This document shows, one piece after another, positions 9,932-15,467 of a stretch of DNA of 15,467 nucleotides. The stretch covers positions 1-15,467 of the forward strand of contig LSSN01001312.1 in the NCBI GenBank assembly GCA_001970855.1, written 5' to 3'. The translations under genes were made by a program, and so were the position numbers. This stretch comes from Smittium culicis. Its lineage: Eukaryota > Kickxellomycota > Harpellomycetes > Harpellales > Legeriomycetaceae. The notes beneath the pieces are model-generated. The model was given only the letters and a program-made list of their open reading frames with translations, did not search any database and was not told where the DNA came from. Numbering within the stretch: the first letter of the stretch is position 1; each line of letters starts with the position of its first letter.

Positions 9932-9995
9932 TAGCCGTGGTTTTTCAAACCAAGCTGTTAAGGCAAATGTTATATGTTATAAGTCTTTCGGTAGC

Positions 9996-10001
9996 TTTAT
10001 T
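9996..10001 (-). promoter_or_regulatory. Candidate polyadenylation signal AATAAA in LTR
   Basis: The minus strand reads AATAAA about 65 nt before the 3' end of the LTR, a plausible position for ending element transcripts. AT-rich composition makes chance occurrence likely. Confidence 0.3.
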
Positions 10002-10042
10002 AATAATATTTTTGGGGAGTATATTTTGTTTTCAAATTTTAT

Positions 10043-10050
10043 TATTTATA
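10043..10050 (-). promoter_or_regulatory. Candidate TATA box TATAAATA in LTR
   Basis: The minus strand reads TATAAATA about 110 nt from the LTR 3' end and about 45 nt upstream of the candidate AATAAA. If used, it would start transcripts in the LTR reading into gag and, from this 3' LTR, into the truncated DUF4246 gene. A second TATAAAG lies in the hairpin arm at 10325-10336. Sequence match only. Confidence 0.25.
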
Positions 10051-10290
10051 AAAAAAACCTTAATATTTTTAAATTTTAGCAAAACTTGATTACTTTTATA
10101 CTGAAAATTAATTAAAGCTTATCAAGGATAAGTTTTCCCATATTAATGTTTCAGAGTATAAAGAATCGGTGATTTCTTTTGTGATAGTAATAATGGCAGT
10201 TTGGTGTGTAGGTTAATAATTAAATGTAAAGAGAAGTGATAATGAAATATGAGTGATAGTAATAGTTGAATAAAAAGGTATTAGAATTGA

Positions 10291-10394
10291 TTTTCCTACT
10301 CTACAACTAACTCATAAAAAAAGTCTTTATACAAAGAAGTTTTAGATTTCCTTTGTATAAAGAAAAAAAACTGAGTTAGATCGAAATAGGAAAA
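10291..10394. repeat. Three-helix imperfect hairpin in the LTR
   Basis: Nested complementary blocks are visible. TTTTCCTA (10291-10298) pairs with TAGGAAAA (10387-10394). CTAACTCA (10307-10314) pairs with TGAGTTAG (10372-10379). CTTTATACAAAG (10325-10336) pairs with CTTTGTATAAAG (10351-10362), closing a 14-nt loop. It lies about 50-150 nt from the LTR start, in the U3-like part. Confidence 0.8.
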
Positions 10395-10422
10395 CTCGAT
10401 TAAGTTTTGATTAAAAGGGGTA

Positions 10423-10435
10423 AGAGCTTAGCTCT
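10423..10435. repeat. Palindrome at LTR edge containing the pol stop
   Basis: AGAGC-TTA-GCTCT on the plus strand: five-base arms, or six allowing the central T, around the pol stop codon (TAA on minus, 10430-10428). It starts 6 nt from the LTR edge. It may be a small hairpin in the RNA or part of integrase end recognition; no role is shown. Confidence 0.6.
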
Positions 10436-13400
10436 GCGACATCTCTCCCCCTCGAATCGATACTGTGTGGATCGAAATATCATTCTGGAAAAATTTCTTT
10501 AATCTGTTTCCGGCTACTGGAGTTCTCAGTACCGCTCCATCTAGCTCCTTAATATAATATGATCCATTTTTATTGTCTTTTGTTACGATGTACGGTCCAT
10601 ACCATCGATTGCTTAATTTCAAGTGACGTTGTTTCCCTATCGTGTTGTCGAATTGTAGTACCATATCTCCAACTTTTAGAGGTTCTGATCTTATATTATG
10701 TTTCCTGTTGAAGTAAATCGCATTTTTTTTTCTGGATTCTTTAAGTTTAGTACTGGCCCGTGAAATTAAATCTTTTTTTTTATCCAGCTGCTTTATTCTG
10801 CATTCTAATAATTCTTCTGTGGTCATTTCTGATTTCCAAAAACTAGTGGACCACGATTCAATATCAAGTTCTATTGGAAGCACACAGTCTTGGCAGTAAA
10901 CTAATTTGTACGGAGCTTCTCCAGTGGTCCTTTTTGCTGTTATCCTGTCTGCCCATAATGCAAGGTGCAATTTCTGTGGCCAAAAATACGGATTTTTGAT
11001 ACAATATTTTGAAAGTGAGGCTACCAAAGGTCCATGACCTCTTTCAACCATCCCATTACTTTGAGGATGATATGAAGTTGTAAACGCTATTTTTAAACCA
11101 TATTTTTCTGAAATGTTTTTTATTATGTTTGCTGTTAATTCGCCTCTGTCGGCAACCAACTTTCCAACTACTCCAAATCTACATAGTATGTCTTCGAATA
11201 TAAATTTCCAAACAGAATCGGCGTCGTTTCTTGAAAGAGCTTTTGCCTCCACCCATCCGCTCAAGTCGTCTCTGGCGACTATCAAATACTTCTTTTTTCC
11301 AACTCCTGCAGGCATTAGCACTAAGTCTATTCCAAATTTACCAAAAAGCGTAGAAGTATATGTGTAATATAAAGGCTCCTCTGTTCTATTTTTAGAAAAT
11401 ATTTGGCATTCAAAGCAGTGTTTGACGTAATTTTCGACATTTCTGTGTATGTTCTTCCAGTAATATCTATCTGAAATTTTCTTACATGTGGCATCACGAC
11501 CTCTATGCCCTCCTCCTTCTAATTCATATATATTTTTTATTATCTGAAGTTTTTGTGATTCCAAGAATATTACTCTCCTAGGTATTCTATCTGGTTTGGA
11601 TCGCTTGTATAATATGTCATTTTTTAAAAAGTAGTTTTTAATCGACCCTTTAAATTTGCTATCATAATTTTTTGCATACGAGTCGTCTTTTAAAATATTT
11701 GAAATTAAAAAAAGTTTATTATTCTGCTCGTTAACTTTGAGGGTCGTTAAATTTGTTGATAATTGATTGTTTATGTCATTATCTGAGAAGCTATACCTAG
11801 ATAATGCGTCAGCTACCAAATTATCTGAGCCACTTATATGAGAGAGCTCAAAATCAAATTGTAAAATATAGCCAATCCATCTGGAGGCTACGTCGTTAGG
11901 TAGATCAGGTTTATTTATCAGACCAATAAGAGGGCGACAATCTGTCTCAAGAAGGAATTTTACTCCATATAGATACATACGCATTTTTTTTAAAATTTTC
12001 ATCATAGCGAATAGCTCTCTCTTTATTTGTGAGTACCTTCTCTCTCGTTCTTTGAAACAATAAGACTCAAACCTACATGGCATTCTTTCTCCATTTTCAT
12101 TTTCTTGATGGAGAACACCTCCAGCTCCTACCGGGCTAGCATCAACTGTTAAGATCAATCTCCCGCTGTTTTCTGTATAGGTTGGTGCTTTTAGTACCGG
12201 AGCTTCGGTAACTTTTGTTTTTAATTTTTCAAAAGCTAGATTTTGATTTTTATCCCATTCATATGGTGCATCTTTTCTCAAAAGTTTGTATAGTGGATCA
12301 GCTATGACTGAATAATTTTGAATCCACACACGATAGAAGCATGTAAGTCCTAAAAAACCCCTAAGTTCCTTTAGATTATTTGGCTTTGGCCACGATAAAA
12401 TTTTTTGTATTTTATTTTCTGTTGGGTACCGTCCTTCTTCACTACATATGAATCCTACTATTTCGACCTTAGATACACCAAAGTTACATTTACTAGCGTT
12501 AATAGTCATCCCTGTGTGCTTTAAGGTTGTAAGAATTTCAACAACATCTTCAATATGGTTAAGAACAAAATTTCTTATCCCTGCATTATTTTCTCTTTCG
12601 TCCTTATCTAAACCGCCTTTTATGCAGCCGTCGTCGATGAATAGACCCATTTTCTCGGGTAAATATTTAAAGAATATTTTATACATCACTCTTTGAAATT
12701 CTTGAACCGAGTTTGACCAGCCCATTGGTAGTATGGTCATTCTCAGTAGTCCTAGTGGCGTCTGTAAAGCAAATAGATCTCTACTTTCTTCACTTATCTG
12801 TATCTGATCGTACCCATTAATGAGATCAAATGTTGTATAAATTGGTCTTCCGGCGAAATCTTCAGAAAATTCTTCGGCGATTGGCGGTACAGAAGCATTT
12901 TTTATGGTTACTTCGTTGACGGGTCTGACGTCCTGAATGAATCTTAACCTTTCAGAATTTTTTTTCTGAATACAGAACCATCGATTTGCGTACGAACCTC
13001 TCCCCGGTTCTAGGATGCCTTGATCCATTTTTTTCTTTATTAGTGATTTAATTTGATCCCAAAGTCCTTTGGGCGAAGGATAGGGCTTATGGGTCCATGG
13101 TATATGAGGAACAGTATAAGCTTTGATAGGAGGTTCAAATTCTTCTTTAAGTAGTCCGACTTCGTCATCGGAAAAAGCTAAAACTTCGTTCAAAGGCTTT
13201 AAACATTTTTTGAAATACTCGATTTCGGTATTTAATAAATTTCCATTTCCTATTTTTAAACTATTTATCCTTTCTTCTATCAATTTTTCATCGGTAATAG
13301 TTACATTTGTTTTATGATTAGTGCCCGTAGAATATTTCGGTAGAGCATGAGGAACTGGTTTAATTTTTTCGCCAATTTTTTTATATCGTGTCCTTACCTC

Positions 13401-13565
13401 TGTAACATATTCAGTTTTTGTTATAGCATTCCATCCGGCTTCTATTCGATTGATCAAGGTAAAAGATCCCTTCTTGTCATTTTTAGGAAAAGCTCTATTG
13501 TCTTCTTTTCCAACGGCGCAAAAGGTGGTAGATGCTCCAGTTTCAGAGTCTTTTATGGTGTCCAT
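10428..13565 (-). CDS. Pol polyprotein: reverse transcriptase, RNase H, integrase
   Basis: 1045 residues from an ATG overlapping the gag stop. RT spans about 165-400: FDL with Asp247 and FIDD with Asp311/312 in place of the usual YxDD, plus the LPMGWSNS motif. RNase H spans about 468-590: Asp475, Glu517, Asp542 and Asp586 (ADALSR). A linker is followed by the integrase zinc region (His687, Cys717, Cys720; Tyr680 at the first His position) and a DDE core at Asp747, Asp806 and Glu841. The Asp-Glu gap is 34 residues, one fewer than the family's usual 35, because DRGEL replaces DRGxEF. A GPY/F-like module (SNRWYGPYIV, about 985-994) follows. There is no protease here; it is in gag. It has no stops or frameshifts and looks functional. 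The gene runs through the polypurine tract and ends 14 nt inside the 3' LTR. It copies element RNA to DNA and integrates it. Confidence 0.95.
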   Translation of the reverse strand: MDTIKDSETGASTTFCAVGKEDNRAFPKNDKKGSFTLINRIEAGWNAITKTEYVTEVRTRYKKIGEKIKPVPHALPKYSTGTNHKTNVTITDEKLIEERINSLKIGNGNLLNTEIEYFKKCLKPLNEVLAFSDDEVGLLKEEFEPPIKAYTVPHIPWTHKPYPSPKGLWDQIKSLIKKKMDQGILEPGRGSYANRWFCIQKKNSERLRFIQDVRPVNEVTIKNASVPPIAEEFSEDFAGRPIYTTFDLINGYDQIQISEESRDLFALQTPLGLLRMTILPMGWSNSVQEFQRVMYKIFFKYLPEKMGLFIDDGCIKGGLDKDERENNAGIRNFVLNHIEDVVEILTTLKHTGMTINASKCNFGVSKVEIVGFICSEEGRYPTENKIQKILSWPKPNNLKELRGFLGLTCFYRVWIQNYSVIADPLYKLLRKDAPYEWDKNQNLAFEKLKTKVTEAPVLKAPTYTENSGRLILTVDASPVGAGGVLHQENENGERMPCRFESYCFKERERRYSQIKRELFAMMKILKKMRMYLYGVKFLLETDCRPLIGLINKPDLPNDVASRWIGYILQFDFELSHISGSDNLVADALSRYSFSDNDINNQLSTNLTTLKVNEQNNKLFLISNILKDDSYAKNYDSKFKGSIKNYFLKNDILYKRSKPDRIPRRVIFLESQKLQIIKNIYELEGGGHRGRDATCKKISDRYYWKNIHRNVENYVKHCFECQIFSKNRTEEPLYYTYTSTLFGKFGIDLVLMPAGVGKKKYLIVARDDLSGWVEAKALSRNDADSVWKFIFEDILCRFGVVGKLVADRGELTANIIKNISEKYGLKIAFTTSYHPQSNGMVERGHGPLVASLSKYCIKNPYFWPQKLHLALWADRITAKRTTGEAPYKLVYCQDCVLPIELDIESWSTSFWKSEMTTEELLECRIKQLDKKKDLISRASTKLKESRKKNAIYFNRKHNIRSEPLKVGDMVLQFDNTIGKQRHLKLSNRWYGPYIVTKDNKNGSYYIKELDGAVLRTPVAGNRLKKFFQNDISIHTVSIRGGEMSQS
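10442..10453 (-). other. Polypurine tract
   Basis: The minus strand GAGGGGGAGAGA is an uninterrupted 12-nt purine run abutting TGTCGC of the 3' LTR. It is the expected primer for plus-strand DNA synthesis. It is also coding: it supplies the RGGEM codons at the end of pol, so pol ends inside the LTR. Confidence 0.85.
13553..13565 (-). other. Gag stop / pol start overlap (13 nt)
   Basis: ATGGACACCATAA on the minus strand holds both the pol ATG and the gag TAA, with pol in the -1 frame. In the pol frame a TAG at 13583-13581 limits any frameshift to about 30 nt. I see no X XXY YYZ slippery heptamer there, which favours translation of pol from its own overlapping ATG over -1 frameshifting. Confidence 0.8.
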
Positions 13566-15409
13566 AATGTTCCATCCTCTCTATTATCTTTCATAGCTCT
13601 AGATTTTCTCTCCCACGGTCTTCCTAATATTACTTGAGGCTCGGTATTATTGCTTACAAAAACAGGTACGCTAACTTCTATACCATTAATTGATATTAAA
13701 CAATCTTTGCATACGCCTTTCAATTCGCTAAAACCTTGGTTTGCGTCTCTCATAGACCATTTTATATTTTCGTCAATTTTTACCCTGTTTAAACTATTTA
13801 GTGCATTAAAAACGTCTATATTCATTATGTTAATTTCAGAGCCTTCATCTAAGAGAAATTCGACTCCGGCACCCATTATTTGACCATTAACTTTTCCTGA
13901 TCCTGCAGCCAAGTAAAAATCCTTCCAGTTGGAGCTGTTACACTTTGTTTCCACATTTGATTTTAGCGCGTTTTCATTCGATTCGGTGTAATCAAATACG
14001 GTGCTAATTACATTCGGCTCTCTACGTACCCTCAGCTCTTCAGAAAACTGCTTCCTGATCGTCGGTGATATGCTATGTAGCTCTTTTAGTGATAAAGTAA
14101 CCTCTGCATTTTTTAGTTTTTGGGTAACAATTTTTTCGCTTTCTTTATTTACTATCTTTGATACCATTTTATACGCAGGATTAAATTCTTCATTAATAAA
14201 TTCTGTATTGGAAGTTCTATTTTTTAAAGGAACATCATCTACATCTTTCAAGTTTTTTGGGTTCAGAAGTTTTTCTTTCTTATTTGAAGTGTAATTTTCC
14301 ACTCCTTTATCGTTTTCTCTTATTCTTTTAGAAGCGAAAGAATCTACTAAATTTGAAAAATCTAATTGATCTATTTCTTCATCCTCGATATTTGAGTCCC
14401 ATTCTAATGCTAGATCGTTGTTTTCTTCAAACTTTATTTGTCTAGACACCACTTGTGTTTTTTGTATGAGTGCACGTATACCACCTTTTCCCCAGTTTGG
14501 AGTCATCCTAATTCCATTCTTATCTTCGATAAAGCCGTCGGCAGATAGTCTAATAATTCCGGACTCTTTGTCCTTTTTGAACAAGCTGCACTCTATTCTT
14601 CTATGATCGGCATCACAGTAAACGCATCTAATAGACTTTTTATTAGAATCATATTTTTCGATTGGAGAGATGGTCTTTGTAGTATTTTCCATAAATTCAT
14701 CTATTTTTATGCACATTTTTTCAAACATTTTGGACATAGTTAATACCTCATCATTTTGCATACTTGGCGTTTCAGTTTGGTCCTGAATTATATCTTTGCC
14801 AAGAATCTCATTCATGGTTTTTTGCATGTTATTCAAAGCCTTGATCTTTTTTACCATTTCATCAAAATCGAGGAGGCTGCCTTCGTCATTGTATAATCTG
14901 GACTGTATTTTTTCTAAATCTTTGAGCTTTCTGCTCTTTATAAGCATTTCCTTCTTTTCACGATCGCTTATGGGTGTAAACTTGCTTAGTTTTTGCGTAA
15001 GATATTCAAACTTGTATAGAAAAGATTTTATATCATCCAATTTAGTTCCTGATTTAATTAATTTTTTTAATTCATCATAAATACTACTCTTTGTTTCCTC
15101 AGTTTCATAGTAATCTTTTAGCATTGATTTAAAATTTATCCAATTTTTATCCGTGTAAGGAATTGACTTTGTAATAGTTTCTCTAATATTTTTATCGCAA
15201 TAGTAGGGGAATAGTAACGTTTTTTCTTCATAAGAAGAACTATAAGTCAAAAGTTCATAAAATGTCAAAAATTCTGCTATTCCTTCACCTGAAAACACAG
15301 GAGCTCCAGAAGTACCTGGGAATATTTTAGGTAAAGTTGTAGACAATATGTTTTCATCAGCCAATTTTTTTCTTTCCTGGGGTTTGCTTCCCCTCGCGCT
15401 AGGTTCCAT
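13553..15409 (-). CDS. Gag-protease polyprotein of Ty3/gypsy element
   Basis: 618 residues starting at ATG 15409, 6 nt past the 5' LTR edge; no upstream start is possible within the internal region. About 1-200 is a helical, charged capsid-like region (fungal retrotransposon gag type, with PVFSGEGIAEFLTFYE near the start). A zinc knuckle follows at Cys262, Cys265, His269, Cys274. The spacing is CX2CX3HX4C, one residue short of the standard CX2CX4HX4C. A long acidic/basic linker follows. The C-terminal aspartic protease has LLDEGSEINIM (Asp521) and ILGRPW (594-599). The active-site triplet is D-E-G rather than D-T/S-G, though other bases in this position are known in fungal elements. Gag packages element RNA and the protease processes gag and pol. 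Carrying protease on gag, with pol as a separate overlapping ORF, fits several fungal Ty3/gypsy groups. Confidence 0.92.
   Translation of the reverse strand: MEPSARGSKPQERKKLADENILSTTLPKIFPGTSGAPVFSGEGIAEFLTFYELLTYSSSYEEKTLLFPYYCDKNIRETITKSIPYTDKNWINFKSMLKDYYETEETKSSIYDELKKLIKSGTKLDDIKSFLYKFEYLTQKLSKFTPISDREKKEMLIKSRKLKDLEKIQSRLYNDEGSLLDFDEMVKKIKALNNMQKTMNEILGKDIIQDQTETPSMQNDEVLTMSKMFEKMCIKIDEFMENTTKTISPIEKYDSNKKSIRCVYCDADHRRIECSLFKKDKESGIIRLSADGFIEDKNGIRMTPNWGKGGIRALIQKTQVVSRQIKFEENNDLALEWDSNIEDEEIDQLDFSNLVDSFASKRIRENDKGVENYTSNKKEKLLNPKNLKDVDDVPLKNRTSNTEFINEEFNPAYKMVSKIVNKESEKIVTQKLKNAEVTLSLKELHSISPTIRKQFSEELRVRREPNVISTVFDYTESNENALKSNVETKCNSSNWKDFYLAAGSGKVNGQIMGAGVEFLLDEGSEINIMNIDVFNALNSLNRVKIDENIKWSMRDANQGFSELKGVCKDCLISINGIEVSVPVFVSNNTEPQVILGRPWERKSRAMKDNREDGTLWTP
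15391..15408 (-). other. Candidate primer binding site overlapping gag ATG
   Basis: The minus strand reads TGGAACCTAGCGCGAGGG, beginning 6 nt after the LTR edge. TGG matches the complement of a tRNA 3' CCA and the position fits a PBS. The TGG uses the last two bases of the gag start codon. The implied tRNA 3' end would have U as discriminator; I cannot match it to a specific tRNA. A hairpin GGGG/CCCC with a 7-nt loop lies at 15379-15393 and overlaps its end. Confidence 0.45.
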
Positions 15410-15414
15410 TTATG

Positions 15415-15467
15415 TAGCCGTGGTTTTTCAAACCAAGCTGTTAAGGCAAATGTTATATGTTATAAGT
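15415..15467 (-). repeat. 5' LTR, first 53 nt visible (cut by window end)
   Basis: Identical over all 53 bases to 9932-9984, starting TAGCCGTGG on the plus strand and running off the window. On the minus strand it ends ...GGCTACA before the gag leader, that is with a CA that the 3' LTR copy lacks if the boundary is placed two bases further in. Confidence 0.9.

Larger units (their letters stand above)
9932..10441 (-). repeat. 3' LTR of the Ty3/gypsy element (about 510 bp)
   Basis: The left edge is fixed by identity with 15415-15467 (53 of 53 bases). The right edge is inferred from the polypurine tract: on the minus strand GAGGGGGAGAGA is followed by TGTCGCAGAGC, so the LTR starts TGT at 10441. 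On the minus strand it ends in CGGCTA at 9932 rather than the usual CA. It is AT-rich, contains a long imperfect hairpin, and carries candidate TATA and AATAAA signals. The last base forms a codon with the interrupted host gene. Confidence 0.85.
9932..15467 (-). mobile_element. Ty3/gypsy LTR retrotransposon, nearly complete
   Basis: Minus-strand element with the order LTR, gag-protease, RT-RNase H-integrase, polypurine tract, LTR. RT before integrase defines Ty3/gypsy; no chromodomain is seen, and a GPY/F-like module ends the integrase. The internal region 10442-15414 is 4973 bp, and with two LTRs of about 510 bp the full element should be close to 6.0 kb. Both ORFs are free of stops and frameshifts. 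The 53 visible nt of the 5' LTR match the 3' LTR exactly, consistent with recent insertion. The 5' LTR is cut by the window end. The element sits inside the DUF4246 coding sequence in the same orientation. I cannot assign a named family. Confidence 0.93.

Noticed and set aside
10430..10620. Integrase C-terminal chromodomain
   Set aside because: The C-terminus after the GPY/F-like module is short (about 50 residues) and lacks the aromatic chromodomain pattern.
13553..13583. Canonical -1 slippery heptamer between gag and pol
   Set aside because: No X XXY YYZ heptamer is present in the interval where both frames are open.
11113..14606. Plus-strand open frames at 11113-11367, 12448-12696, 13123-13637, 13650-13883, 14001-14294 and 14418-14606
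   Set aside because: They lie antisense to intact gag and pol and have no recognisable motifs; they are shadows of those genes.
9932..15467. Endogenous retrovirus with an envelope gene
   Set aside because: Pol ends at the polypurine tract and LTR; there is no room for, or trace of, an env ORF.

Overview
The window is eukaryotic and most likely fungal. It is strongly AT-rich and gene-poor. It carries one host gene of the DUF4246 family, which is found mainly in fungi, and that gene has a 79-nt spliceosomal-type intron. It also holds two retrotransposons of kinds common in AT-rich, early-diverging or repeat-rich fungal genomes. I cannot name the species. All recognisable coding sequence lies on the minus strand.

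Layout. (1) Positions 1-4149 are about 4 kb of very AT-rich sequence with no supportable gene. It holds a hexamer microsatellite, a cluster of small palindromes, and one purine tract followed by TGTTG that resembles a decayed LTR junction. (2) Positions about 4270-7668 are the heavily decayed minus-strand remains of a tyrosine-recombinase (DIRS-like) retrotransposon. In transcription order the pieces are gag, reverse transcriptase, RNase H, a methyltransferase-like stretch and a tyrosine recombinase. They can be read only by moving between frames and through many stops. Two diverged, similar segments of about 57 nt (4150-4206 and 7906-7961) lie just outside and may be its termini. (3) Positions 8129-9931 are a DUF4246-family gene with two exons, in frame after removal of the intron at 8959-9037. 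Its 5' end is cut off. (4) Positions 9932-15467 are a structurally well-preserved Ty3/gypsy LTR retrotransposon. It has a complete 3' LTR (about 510 bp), a polypurine tract, an intact pol (RT-RNase H-integrase), an intact gag-protease ORF, a candidate primer binding site and the first 53 nt of the 5' LTR. The window ends inside that LTR.

How the parts fit. The 3' LTR abuts the DUF4246 reading frame directly, and the last LTR base shares a codon with the host. The Ty3/gypsy element therefore appears to have inserted, in the same orientation, into the first coding exon. The missing N-terminus and the second target-site copy should lie beyond the right edge. Both visible retroelement ORFs are open and the visible LTR parts are identical, so this insertion looks recent. 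The DIRS-like element beside it is ancient. I found no prokaryotic features, CRISPR array, or rRNA or tRNA gene.
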